This document shows positions 17,803 to 25,841 of a stretch of DNA of 64,000 nt, in pieces. The stretch comes from Mucilaginibacter sp. SJ (GTDB lineage Bacteria > Bacteroidota > Bacteroidia > Sphingobacteriales > Sphingobacteriaceae), in contig NZ_CP118631.1 of assembly GCF_028993635.1 (NCBI RefSeq), positions 1,240,001-1,304,000 on the forward strand, written 5' to 3'. The number at the start of each line of letters is the position of its first letter. Position 1 is the stretch's first letter. Below the pieces are notes generated by a model. That model was not told the DNA's origin. It ran no database searches and saw only the letters and a program-made list of their open reading frames with translations. The translations under genes and the position numbers were made by a program.

Positions 17803-19647
17803 TTAATCACTCGTTGATACTGCCAGCAGGTACCAGGCCGTATGCGGAAGCCATTGCTCGGCCCACCGCCAGTCAGAATCTTTACCTGATACTGCATAAG
17901 GGATATTGAAATCAATATCATCCTCATTATCAAAACCTGAAGTAATACCATTTACAATACCGCCTGGCGCGTTAGTATATTCAAACGTACCAAAGAAGCC
18001 ATAAGCTGGATTATTATGCCCTGTGCCCTGCAGCATACTGGCATCAAAGGGGTTCAGGCCCAGGATCCAGTTCAGCTGATCTATCGCAAAGCCGGAGAGC
18101 TGGTCATGAAAAGTCTTATCATCTTTAAACAGGCTGGCAGCCATTCGTGCAGCAGTGGCTACTGAACCTAATCTCGCGTTTTCGCCCTGCCACCAGGGCG
18201 AAGCGTCGCTGCCATGCGGAAAAAAGAAAGCGCTGTACCGGTTGCCCAATGTATCCTGCACCAGTTCGCGGCTGTAACCAAAGGGATTGTTTACTTCGTG
18301 AGTAATGGTCAATTCAAATTCCATTGACTTTCTTGCTGCTGTTTTGATCTTTGCCTGCAGATCCGCAGAAGCGTAGGGATAATAATACAGCAGGCTTACT
18401 ACAGGCAAGCCAGCATCTGATGGATGAAAAAAAGGCCTGTCGCTATCGTCAGCGCGCCAAAAATTCTGGTATTTATTCCAAGTGGTCAGCCGGTTAAGCA
18501 AGTTGTTAGCACGCTTTTCGGCAGCAGTTTTATATATTCCCCTGCGAGTTGCTTTGTATAATTCCGTAGCAGCACTCAGGGCACAATAGACATCAAGGAT
18601 ATTTTCCGTTTTATCATAGTCCATTTGCAGGTTTTCCTTTTCCAAAAAGGCAAAAGCATTTTCGGCAGCTTTCAGGTAATCCGCATTACTAAACTCACCC
18701 GATGTTTGATAAGACGAAGCCATAGCCAATGCCGCAATAGCAATCCCCCCACCCGATCGGTAACTGACCTGGTAGGTACGCCAGTTTTTGCCTGCGGTAG
18801 TTTTGGTAAACGACTGGTCTTTGGTTTGTTTAATCCGGTAATTGCCTTCATCTGCCTGGATCACCCTGTCCTTAGGCAATTTTCCGGGGCCAGGCGATGA
18901 CACAGAGCGATAAAATGAACCGTTTTTTGCCTGCATCCGCACTAAATAATCAGCGCCATACATGGCCTCGTCTAAAATTCTCCGGTTAAACTGGCGGAAA
19001 TCAGTTCCCGGGCGGGCGTTTAGCAGCTCATATGTTTTAAACAGACTAAAGGCTGTTAAAGAGATTTGCTGTGGATTAAAATAATTAGAAAATGATAAAT
19101 GCGACAAATGTTTGCCATAATCGCCGGTGGCATCATACCAGCCACCGTGCGCGTCAATAGTATCCGTTGTGCCCGGTAATACCAGATGATGATCGGCCTT
19201 ATCCAGCAGGCCCGAACTGCGCTGCCCTTTAAAATAATATACTACATCGGATATAGTGGCTTTTTCGAGTACATTTTTGCCAATGGTAAATGGGTATGAT
19301 GAAATTATTCCTTTGGGTGAAGTGAATTGAATTTTATAAGTCCCAGGCACGGTAAAACTGCTGAAATCAATCGTCCAAAAATCAAAATTTTTCCATTTGC
19401 CAACCGGGCCGCTGTAAGAGATCTTTCCGGTAAATACAGCTTTACCCTTATCTGCATCAACGAGGTTAAATGATGTAAATGTAAGACGGCTGTCGGCAAC
19501 TATAACGGCATGTTTTGCCTTGTTATCCTCATAACCAACGTGATTGGTTACCACTTTAATATTTTGTGCCTGTACAAAAAAAGGCAGACCGAACCAAAAT
19601 AAGGCAGTGGCCTTAAACAGGATATTGATGTGTTTTTTCAGACTCAT
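17803..19647 (-). CDS. Glycoside hydrolase family 9 protein with N-terminal Ig-like domain
   Basis: The 614-residue secreted enzyme has a signal peptide (about 1-27, ending VQAQN), an N-terminal CelD-type Ig-like domain (VVTNHVGYEDNKAKHAVIV onward to about 115) and an (alpha/alpha)6 GH9 catalytic domain. The catalytic Asp region is GGWYDATGDYGKH; the acid is probably the Glu in WRWAEQWLPHTAW near the C-terminus. GH9 enzymes are endoglucanases or exo-acting beta-glucosidases; the substrate is not determined. I start at the ATG at 19647, where the signal peptide begins; the frame extends 12 codons upstream. It leads the operon with the redoxin and ThuA genes. No SusC/SusD pair lies in the window. 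Confidence 0.88.
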   Translation of the reverse strand: MSLKKHINILFKATALFWFGLPFFVQAQNIKVVTNHVGYEDNKAKHAVIVADSRLTFTSFNLVDADKGKAVFTGKISYSGPVGKWKNFDFWTIDFSSFTVPGTYKIQFTSPKGIISSYPFTIGKNVLEKATISDVVYYFKGQRSSGLLDKADHHLVLPGTTDTIDAHGGWYDATGDYGKHLSHLSFSNYFNPQQISLTAFSLFKTYELLNARPGTDFRQFNRRILDEAMYGADYLVRMQAKNGSFYRSVSSPGPGKLPKDRVIQADEGNYRIKQTKDQSFTKTTAGKNWRTYQVSYRSGGGIAIAALAMASSYQTSGEFSNADYLKAAENAFAFLEKENLQMDYDKTENILDVYCALSAATELYKATRRGIYKTAAEKRANNLLNRLTTWNKYQNFWRADDSDRPFFHPSDAGLPVVSLLYYYPYASADLQAKIKTAARKSMEFELTITHEVNNPFGYSRELVQDTLGNRYSAFFFPHGSDASPWWQGENARLGSVATAARMAASLFKDDKTFHDQLSGFAIDQLNWILGLNPFDASMLQGTGHNNPAYGFFGTFEYTNAPGGIVNGITSGFDNEDDIDFNIPYAVSGKDSDWRWAEQWLPHTAWYLLAVSTSD

Positions 19648-19704
19648 ATATAAAGTTAAGGAATTGCCTTGCGGTTTAAGCATGAATGGTTATGCAACCC
19701 ACGT

Positions 19705-19712
19705 CAAAACTA
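19705..19712 (-). promoter_or_regulatory. -7 promoter box of the GH9 operon
   Basis: On the minus strand the bases read TAGTTTTG, an exact TAnnTTTG match, about 58 bp before the GH9 ATG. No -33 TTTG is visible at the usual distance. This would fit an activator-dependent promoter, since a tandem 11-bp motif starts 32 bp upstream. Confidence 0.45.
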
Positions 19713-19743
19713 AAAGATTAAGCTTCGCCCGGATATTTTTATG

Positions 19744-19765
19744 CCACTACATTAGCACTACCATA
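19744..19765 (+). promoter_or_regulatory. Candidate operator: two tandem 11-bp units upstream of GH9
   Basis: CCACTACATTA (19744-19754) and GCACTACCATA (19755-19765) are adjacent 11-bp units related to those at 12650 and 19915. They sit 32-53 bp upstream of the GH9 -7 box, where a classical activator binds. Confidence 0.5.
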
Positions 19766-19914
19766 ACTAAATACTTCAATTTGTTACAAAGCCACCTTCG
19801 CTGACTACCCCGGCAACAGTACTAAGCCGGAAGTCAAAAGTCGTTTTTTTATATTTCTGTGCTTAAAACCTACAGCTTTGGGCTAATGACTACATAGCAC
19901 TTTATCGATAACAC

Positions 19915-19951
19915 AATAGTAGTGGTATTGTAGTGGCTTCAAAATAGCAAT
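19915..19951 (-). promoter_or_regulatory. Candidate distal operator of the GH9 operon
   Basis: Read on the minus strand: ATTGCTATTTTG (19951-19940), a 3-bp gap, CCACTACAATA (19936-19926) and CCACTACTATT (19925-19915). Order and orientation match the element at 12619-12671, but the gap is 3 bp instead of 19. The rest of the 19.8-20.3 kb interval holds no gene I can support. Confidence 0.5.
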
Positions 19952-20133
19952 TGAGTAAAGTTTGGCTGATAATTGCAGAATATAAAGTTTCATCCCTTAT
20001 ATAAACGCATCAGTAGTATAGCTGCATCCTAATTGCGAAATTTTGCTTGACGCCGATGCAAGTGCATTGATTGCCGATATACCAGATAACGCAATTATAA
20101 TTAGTAGCTTTTATTATAATCAACCTAAACCTA

Positions 20134-20168
20134 AAAGAGGCCGCTTGAATTTACAGGGGGCCTCTTTT
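20134..20168. terminator. Bidirectional hairpin terminator downstream of the DUF5009 gene
   Basis: AAAAGAGGCC (20134-20143) and GGCCTCTTTT (20159-20168) form a perfect 10-bp stem with A-run and T-run flanks and a 15-nt loop. It lies about 150 bp past the stop of the leftward DUF5009 gene. It could end that transcript or one from the right-hand direction. Confidence 0.7.
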
Positions 20169-20319
20169 GAAGATGCTTTCAAGGTTCTTTAATCCAAGTG
20201 TCTGATAGCCGTATCAAGTAAGTACTCATTTTGTCACCAACATCTCCCAGAATATTTCACCGACCAGGGTTACATTAATAATGGAACTGTTGTCATGAGG
20301 TTTTAGGTATGTATAATAA

Positions 20320-21579
20320 TTAAATTTTTAAGCGTAATCTTTTCTTCTCGAGTAATCCGACAAATAAAACGATGATCACAGCCGTTATAAAAGAGCGCAA
20401 TAGCCCCGGAAACCCATTATTAATAACGCCGGGATAGTTAATATGGAACAACTCTAATATAAACACCTGGAAATACGGAATCAGGTAGCAGGTTAAAGTA
20501 CTGGTGCCTGCCGGTTTGATCCAGTTAAAGGCATTTATTTTTCCTTTAACGTCTACCATATATATCAGCATCAAAAAGGCTAATGTGGTAATTCCGGAAC
20601 AAATGAATACCCATGCAGGTGTTGAGCGGATCTTGGAAATACCTTCGGTATAAAGCCTTAAAGCAAAACCTGCTACCAGGAATAAAATACCGATGACAGC
20701 CAGTGTAGCCCAAATACGTTGTGTTTTACACTGTTCAACCAATTTAGCGTAGATTCCTGATATTATCACACCACCCATGGTTAAGGTCATGGTTGATGCA
20801 TCGTTGATTATCCAAAGCGGCTTTAAAAAGATAATTGCATTGCCGAGGGAACTGCCGGTAACATCTTTTCCTGCAATGGTTACCATCGTTTCGTCGTGCA
20901 ACACCTTTATCTTTAATATGGAGTGCGCCAAAATGTTAATGGCAGCAAGCACTATCCATGCTACGATAAGGCTACTCAATTTGCCTTTAACTGCGAAAAA
21001 TATCAAAGCACAAACCAAATATGCCCATCCTATCAAACCCAATATTCCCCACCATGAAGGCTCCATACCCCGAACCTCGCCATCTTCGCCGCCTTTATAA
21101 ATCACCGCCATGACTATCAGCATAGCAATTCCTAATATCTGCAAGGCATATCTTTTAGTCTTTGCCATAGTTTCCGGATAGTCGAGCCAGATCAGGAAGA
21201 ATGCCATGGTAATAACCAGTGCCCATGCAGCCTTCGAAATTAATGCCGCCGATGAATTATACTCTTCAAGGTTTACATGGTAAAAACCCATAATGAGCAG
21301 CGCCGCACTGCGTACCAGGATATAAAATAACACCTGTCTGGTGCTATCTCCTTTCTTGATCCGGTTATTAATAGCAAACGGTAACGACAAGCCCACAATG
21401 AACAAAAACGCCGGAAAAATAGTATCAGCAAACCCCATCCTGTCTTCAAAACCTTTGGCGTGGTCTATCCATTCGGGAATATGCTTTACACCGCCGGCAT
21501 CGTTAACAAATATCATCAGGAGCATAGTAATCGCGCGCAATACATCTATTGATAAAAGGCGTTTGGGTAATTGCTGCAT
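20320..21579 (-). CDS. DUF5009 / heparan-glucosaminide acetyltransferase-like membrane protein
   Basis: The 419-residue protein has about ten to twelve membrane helices and opens RLLSIDVLRAITMLLMIFVND, the hallmark of the DUF5009/HGSNAT-like acyltransferase group. It continues with the conserved FADTIFPAFLFIVGLSLPF. Relatives move acetyl groups across the membrane to sugar amines; Bacteroidota members are frequent in glycan loci. It is a single leftward gene between two long intergenic regions, and an 11-bp tandem motif like that of the GH9 operon lies about 185 bp upstream, which hints at common control. Confidence 0.85.
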   Translation of the reverse strand: MQQLPKRLLSIDVLRAITMLLMIFVNDAGGVKHIPEWIDHAKGFEDRMGFADTIFPAFLFIVGLSLPFAINNRIKKGDSTRQVLFYILVRSAALLIMGFYHVNLEEYNSSAALISKAAWALVITMAFFLIWLDYPETMAKTKRYALQILGIAMLIVMAVIYKGGEDGEVRGMEPSWWGILGLIGWAYLVCALIFFAVKGKLSSLIVAWIVLAAINILAHSILKIKVLHDETMVTIAGKDVTGSSLGNAIIFLKPLWIINDASTMTLTMGGVIISGIYAKLVEQCKTQRIWATLAVIGILFLVAGFALRLYTEGISKIRSTPAWVFICSGITTLAFLMLIYMVDVKGKINAFNWIKPAGTSTLTCYLIPYFQVFILELFHINYPGVINNGFPGLLRSFITAVIIVLFVGLLEKKRLRLKI

Positions 21580-21759
21580 ACTTTATTTAGGGATTTTCAT
21601 TTAATTTTTACGGAAAATAGTAAATTATGGCTTGCGATATATAAAATATTATCGCCGTACCTACCAAATGCCACCCTGGTTTATAAGGCACTGGTATAAA
21701 TCCAATAGATCATTAATGCACAAATCTACCCGATAGCACGATCTGATGCTATAATCGCG

Positions 21760-21781
21760 GCACTATATCACCACTACAATA
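21760..21781 (+). promoter_or_regulatory. Third copy of the tandem 11-bp motif, upstream of DUF5009
   Basis: GCACTATATCA (21760-21770) is followed directly by CCACTACAATA (21771-21781), the second unit being identical to the one at 19936-19926. It lies about 180-200 bp upstream of the DUF5009 start and points away from that gene, so its role is less clear than at the other sites. Confidence 0.4.
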
Positions 21782-21900
21782 GGCAGCATTCAAATAAATA
21801 ATTCAGCGATTAATAACGCGGGAATTAAGAAAATTCGGGTGCAACAGAAAAGACCCGGGGGATTGTTCAACAACAGATACAGACCGGTCACAAATGGTAT

Positions 21901-21934
21901 AAAAACGAAAATGGGCAACCAAAGGCCGCCCATT
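21901..21934 (-). terminator. Terminator of the 26-residue peptide gene
   Basis: On the minus strand AATGGGC pairs with GCCCATT (stem arms 21934-21928 and 21916-21910) and is followed by a T-rich tract (complement of 21901-21909). It begins 24 bp after the peptide stop codon and has no other leftward gene to serve. Confidence 0.65.
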
Positions 21935-21957
21935 CATTAACTGGTTTTAGTGTCCAA

Positions 21958-22038
21958 TTATTTTGCAGTTTTTCTTGCAGGGATTAATGGAACGATAATA
22001 ACAGCTAAGAAAAGGGCAACTTCTAATACGGTTAACAT
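21958..22038 (-). CDS. Small membrane peptide, 26 residues (new)
   Basis: The minus strand from ATG at 22038 encodes MLTVLEVALFLAVIIVPLIP followed by ARKTAK and a stop: one hydrophobic helix with a positively charged tail, as in single-span membrane peptides. Three points support it as a real gene: a hairpin terminator starts 24 bp after the stop, the codons look like those of neighbours, and it lies in a 1.1-kb interval with no other gene. The upstream ATTAAAG stretch is AT-rich, as usual in Bacteroidota starts. I do not recognise the family. It could be a regulator of a membrane complex or part of a stress response; nothing in the sequence decides. Confidence 0.5.
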   Translation of the reverse strand: MLTVLEVALFLAVIIVPLIPARKTAK

Positions 22039-22111
22039 AACTTTAATTTTTTAATGTTTAATTACTGAACTAACAATGTTTTCAGGAAATACAACCGTTC
22101 CTACAGGCACG

Positions 22112-22154
22112 CCGTGGCAGGGATGTAAGAACAATTGTAGCATTCCTGCCACGG
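22112..22154 (-). promoter_or_regulatory. Stable hairpin upstream of the small peptide gene
   Basis: CCGTGGCAGGGATG (22112-22125) pairs with CATTCCTGCCACGG (22141-22154), 13 Watson-Crick pairs and one mismatch that is G-U on one strand, around a 15-nt loop. It ends 74 bp before the peptide ATG at 22038, so it would be in its 5' leader or form the terminator of an unseen transcript. Confidence 0.5.
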
Positions 22155-22674
22155 GTTCGGCTAAAAACATGCCATTAAAAAATCAAGCCTATAAATCAAT
22201 ACTTTAAGCCAAAAACGTCATTTTTTAAAATTAGGCTTTCTTAAAAACCGTGCTCAAAAACGGAAGTTTTCTAAATTTTATTTCGTTTTTTACCCTTATC
22301 GATAAAAAAAGAAGGCCGAATTGATATATAAAAAATCATTTAACCATTTTTCGGTAGATTATTTTCCTAAAAACAGCTAAACCAGCAGAAATTTATGTAA
22401 AGAGAAATTTATTTCGTACGCTATTTTCACATAAGACTTTAGGACGTAAAAAATCCTTTCACAAACATTTTTCCGTAAAAAAAATCACCCTGAATGTTGA
22501 ATAATTTACTGCTTAGCAATTTTGAAAAAAATAACCGACAATTTGTCACCCACATGACAAACGCAAATTTTGGCAGAAAATCATTAGCTTAAAAACCTGA
22601 CACTCACTGACAAAGCATGACACTAACATCATTAAAACTATGCAAATCAAAGCATTTAACCCTATGCCAAACTT
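22155..22674. other. AT-rich non-coding interval
   Basis: I see no credible gene, RNA or repeat in these 520 bp. The sequence is strongly AT-rich with runs of A and T, and probably contains the promoter of the small peptide gene and the 3' end of the MocR transcript. Confidence 0.5.
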
Positions 22675-24168
22675 TTAAACTTTTGGAAGACTTTTAAGAA
22701 TGGCCTTTTTCCAGATATTTACTGCTTCATGCATTTCCTTTTCGTTTAATGAGGCAAACCCTATCCGTACAAAGCTGTGTTTAAATGTTTTATCATAATA
22801 ATAATCATGCCCCGCACCTATAGACAGCCCCAGTTCATTAGCTTTTTCTGAAACAACGGCAGTGTCCAGATCATGGAGGTATTTAACCCATATGGCAAAA
22901 CCGCCACATGGTATTTTAAAGGAAATATAATCGCCCAATTGCTCCTGCAGTAATTTGCAAAGAATATCCCGCCGTTCGTGATACAGTTTATTGGCTTTTT
23001 TAAGGTGCCTGCCAATGTCTCCGTTCTTTAATAAACTTGCCATAGCTTCTTCTAACAGGTGCTCCCCCTGGCGGTCAATCAGCCTGCGTAAGCGGGTGGC
23101 CTGGAGTAAAAAATTAGCCGGCGCTACCATAAAGCCAATACGAATGCCCGGCGCGATGGTTTTGCAAAATGAACCCACATATATTACATTGCCATAATAA
23201 TCTGCACTGGCCAGCGGTAAAATAGGGCCGCTTGTATAATGAAAGTCAAAATCGTAATCATCTTCAATAATGGCAAACTGGTATTTTGCTGCCAGTTCGA
23301 GTAAACGCATACGCCTCTCCGAGCTCAGCGTTACCGTAGTAGGCTGATGATGATGCGGCACCACATAAAGCATACGCACCTTTTGTGCTTTACAAATAGT
23401 TTCAACAGCATTAATATCAATACCGTAGTCATCCACAGGAACAAATTCCAACCTGGCGCCCGCTTGCTCAAACACCTCATTTGCACCACTGTAGCCTGGG
23501 TTACCTACAATTACAATATCATTTTTATTAATCAGTACCTGTGCGCACAGGTAAAGTGCCATTTGAACGCCTTTGGTTATTAAAATATCATTAGGTGTTA
23601 CATGCAGGCCACGGGTTTCACCCAAAAAACGGGCAAGTTCGTTCCTTAAATTTTCGGAACCCTGCTCCAGCCCGTACATCAGGTATTTATGCGTAAAATG
23701 ATAACCTGCCATCCGTCTGTATTCGCGCACCATCAGGTCGACAGGCGCAATGCGGGTATCTGGAAACCCTTCGGTAAACGTAATATTGCCATCAGGCATA
23801 TCCACAAACATGCGCTGAGGGTTGATCCTGTTATCATCAACATTGAACGAAGTTTCATTTGCCAGGCTATGTTTCAGAACAGCTTTTTCAATAGGCCGGG
23901 GTGTAACATCGGGCAGGTTTTTAGCGACGTAAATCCCCTTACGCGATATAACATCAACCCAGCTTTGCGCATAAAGTTCGTCATAAGCTGCTACTACTGT
24001 TTTACGATGTACGTTTAACGACGCCGACAACGCACGACTGGCAGGAAGCGCAGAGCCTGGTTTTAAGGTCCCCTGCCTGATATAATTGATAATACCGTTG
24101 CTAATTTGCAAATAGACGGGCACCTGGCTGCTTTTATTTACACTTAGTAAACTTTCGATGAGCATCAT
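22675..24168 (-). CDS. MocR-type regulator (GntR winged helix plus aminotransferase-like domain)
   Basis: The 497-residue protein has an N-terminal GntR winged helix (about 12-80, PVYLQISNGIINYIRQG and LPASRALSASLNVHRKTVVAAYDEL) and a class I aminotransferase fold. Its PLP-binding Lys is in YVGSFCKTIAPGIRIGF. MocR proteins use PLP or a PLP adduct as effector; PdxR controls PLP synthesis, GabR GABA use and others transporters. No PLP or GABA genes are adjacent. The divergent doxX-eamA-MBL genes are the obvious targets, and TGGACTA repeats of MocR-operator type lie in the 80-bp spacer. Two in-frame ATGs (24168, 24165) are possible starts. Confidence 0.92.
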   Translation of the reverse strand: MMLIESLLSVNKSSQVPVYLQISNGIINYIRQGTLKPGSALPASRALSASLNVHRKTVVAAYDELYAQSWVDVISRKGIYVAKNLPDVTPRPIEKAVLKHSLANETSFNVDDNRINPQRMFVDMPDGNITFTEGFPDTRIAPVDLMVREYRRMAGYHFTHKYLMYGLEQGSENLRNELARFLGETRGLHVTPNDILITKGVQMALYLCAQVLINKNDIVIVGNPGYSGANEVFEQAGARLEFVPVDDYGIDINAVETICKAQKVRMLYVVPHHHQPTTVTLSSERRMRLLELAAKYQFAIIEDDYDFDFHYTSGPILPLASADYYGNVIYVGSFCKTIAPGIRIGFMVAPANFLLQATRLRRLIDRQGEHLLEEAMASLLKNGDIGRHLKKANKLYHERRDILCKLLQEQLGDYISFKIPCGGFAIWVKYLHDLDTAVVSEKANELGLSIGAGHDYYYDKTFKHSFVRIGFASLNEKEMHEAVNIWKKAILKSLPKV

Positions 24169-24170
24169 AC

Positions 24171-24213
24171 TGGACTATCTTTAATCTATTTTCTGGACTA
24201 CAAGTATAGTCCA
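24171..24213. promoter_or_regulatory. MocR operator: direct and inverted TGGACTA repeats
   Basis: TGGACTAT at 24171-24178, TGGACTA at 24194-24200 and its inverse TAGTCCA at 24207-24213. The first two are direct repeats 23 bp apart; the last two form a palindrome with a 6-bp centre. This mix of direct and inverted half-sites in a divergent spacer is the pattern described for MocR-type operators. The palindrome ends 9 bp before the doxX -7 box. Confidence 0.7.
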
Positions 24214-24222
24214 AAAGCATGG

Positions 24223-24230
24223 TATTTTTG
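24223..24230 (+). promoter_or_regulatory. -7 promoter box of the doxX operon
   Basis: TATTTTTG matches TAnnTTTG exactly, 18 bp before the ATG at 24249. It places the transcript start downstream of the alternative ATG at 24219, which supports the shorter DoxX protein. Confidence 0.5.
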
Positions 24231-24248
24231 ATCATCAAAAAAAAACTT

Positions 24249-24734
24249 ATGCAACTCAATCAAAAAATATCATCCATATACCTAAGGTTAGCCATTGGAG
24301 TAAGCTACCTGTGGGAAGTAGCCGACCGCCTCGGCTTATTTGGCCCAAACGGTCACGCACACGTTGGCTGGGGCGACTGGAAACATTTTATTGCCTATGC
24401 CAAACAGGTAATGAGTTTCCTACCCAATGGCATCATAAATCCGCTGGCAACTATTGCAACCATTGGCGAAGGCGGTTTTGGCTTATTACTCATCCTTGGC
24501 TTATTTACCCGCATGGCAGCTATCGGCAGCGGCGTACTTAGTTTATGTTTTGCTATCTCGATGGCAATTTCCTTCGGCATCGAATCGCCCCTGGGTTATT
24601 CAGTTTTTACTTTGAGCGCCGCAAGTTTTCTGCTGGCCGGGACAGCCCAATATTCGTGGAGCTTAGATAAATGGTTTGCCGCACATATTGTGAACAAAAA
24701 GCTTACGGCTTACCAATCATTGCAAGCCAACTAA
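24249..24734 (+). CDS. DoxX family membrane protein
   Basis: The 161-residue protein has four membrane helices. It begins MQLNQKISSIYLRLAIGVSYL and carries a DoxX core (LNPLATIATIGEGGFGLLLILG-like segment with Gly-rich helix 2, then LGLFTRMAAIGSGVLSLCFAIS). DoxX/YphA-type proteins associate with redox enzymes or thiosulfate:quinone reductases; exact function varies. I chose the ATG at 24249 because a -7 box lies at 24223-24230. It is the first gene of a run (doxX, eamA, MBL hydrolase) with 31-32 bp spacers, divergent from the MocR regulator. Confidence 0.85.
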   Translation: MQLNQKISSIYLRLAIGVSYLWEVADRLGLFGPNGHAHVGWGDWKHFIAYAKQVMSFLPNGIINPLATIATIGEGGFGLLLILGLFTRMAAIGSGVLSLCFAISMAISFGIESPLGYSVFTLSAASFLLAGTAQYSWSLDKWFAAHIVNKKLTAYQSLQAN

Positions 24735-24765
24735 TCAGCAAACATCTTTAACCAATAAAATAATC

Positions 24766-25809
24766 ATGGCAATTACAGCAAATACAAAAGCATCACCCCT
24801 TTTAGTGATCATAGCCTTTGCTACTGTTTATATAGTATGGGGGTCAACCTATTTCTTTATACAAATGGCAATTCAGGGCTTCCCTCCCATGCTGATGGGT
24901 GCATTGCGTTTTTTTACCGCGGGTATTTTATTACTTGGCTGGTGCTACATTAAGGGCGACAACATATTTGTTAAGCGCGATATCATCACCTCCGGTATCT
25001 GCGGACTGCTTACCCTATTCATAGCTACAGGTATAGTGATCTGGGTCGAGCGCAATATCCCCAGTGCCATGGTTGCCATTATGATTTCCGTAAACCCGAT
25101 ATGGTTCATCATATTAGATAAAGCTAACTGGCGGGTAAACCTCAAAAATAAATCAACCATATTCGGCCTCATTATCGGCTTTGCGGGGATCCTGCTCCTT
25201 TTTGGTGAAGCCTTCCTAAAATCGGTTACCGGTACCATGGACCATGCTAAATTAACAGGATTACTATTGTTACTGGCAGGTCCTGTTGCGTGGTCGGCAG
25301 GATCATTATATTCAAAAAAGCGGGGCGGTACAGCTCCGGCAAGGGTAAATACATCCTGGCAAATGATCATTGCCGGTTTGGCTTTTGTACCGGCTGCCAT
25401 TATTCACCGGGAGTTTAACGGATTTGATCTCGCTACCGTTCCGGCTCAGTCATGGATAGCTATCGTTTACCTTATCATATTCGGATCAATTGGGGCATTC
25501 AGCGCTTACGTATGGCTACTGCAGGTAAGGCCTGCAACGCAAGTGAGCACCCATTCGTATGTAAATCCGGTTATCGCCGTACTACTTGGGGTTTGCTTTG
25601 CACATGAAAGCATTTCGTTAATGCAGTTTTTGGGGTTAATTGTGATCTTACTTAGTGTACTGCTTGTTAATCTTTCAAAATACGGGAAGCTTAAGTTTAA
25701 AAAGCCTGTGACCAAAATAGTTGAACAAGCAGGTAACTGCAATCGCCTCAATCCGGCTTCCGATTTAGAGCAGATCAAAGCATTGGCTAAAATAGCTTAC
25801 CGGATCTAA
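24766..25809 (+). CDS. EamA/DMT-family transporter
   Basis: The 347-residue drug/metabolite transporter has ten predicted membrane helices in two EamA repeats: the first opens VIIAFATVYIVWGSTYFFIQMAI, the second KLTGLLLLLAGPVAWSAGSLYSKK. It ends with a hydrophilic tail of about 40 residues that is longer than usual. These proteins export amino acids, nucleosides or toxic metabolites. It is 31 bp after doxX and 32 bp before the MBL gene, so it is likely in the MocR-controlled operon; an amino-compound substrate would suit a PLP-sensing regulator, but that is inference. Confidence 0.9.
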   Translation: MAITANTKASPLLVIIAFATVYIVWGSTYFFIQMAIQGFPPMLMGALRFFTAGILLLGWCYIKGDNIFVKRDIITSGICGLLTLFIATGIVIWVERNIPSAMVAIMISVNPIWFIILDKANWRVNLKNKSTIFGLIIGFAGILLLFGEAFLKSVTGTMDHAKLTGLLLLLAGPVAWSAGSLYSKKRGGTAPARVNTSWQMIIAGLAFVPAAIIHREFNGFDLATVPAQSWIAIVYLIIFGSIGAFSAYVWLLQVRPATQVSTHSYVNPVIAVLLGVCFAHESISLMQFLGLIVILLSVLLVNLSKYGKLKFKKPVTKIVEQAGNCNRLNPASDLEQIKALAKIAYRI

Positions 25810-25841
25810 AATCATCTCCCTAAATAAAACTTTATAAAACT

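Noticed and set aside
20020..20190. Plus-strand frame reading LDADASALIADIPDNAIIIS...
   Set aside because: It has no ATG start, an upstream stop (TAG), and its end runs through the perfect terminator stem at 20134-20168, so it is more likely chance.
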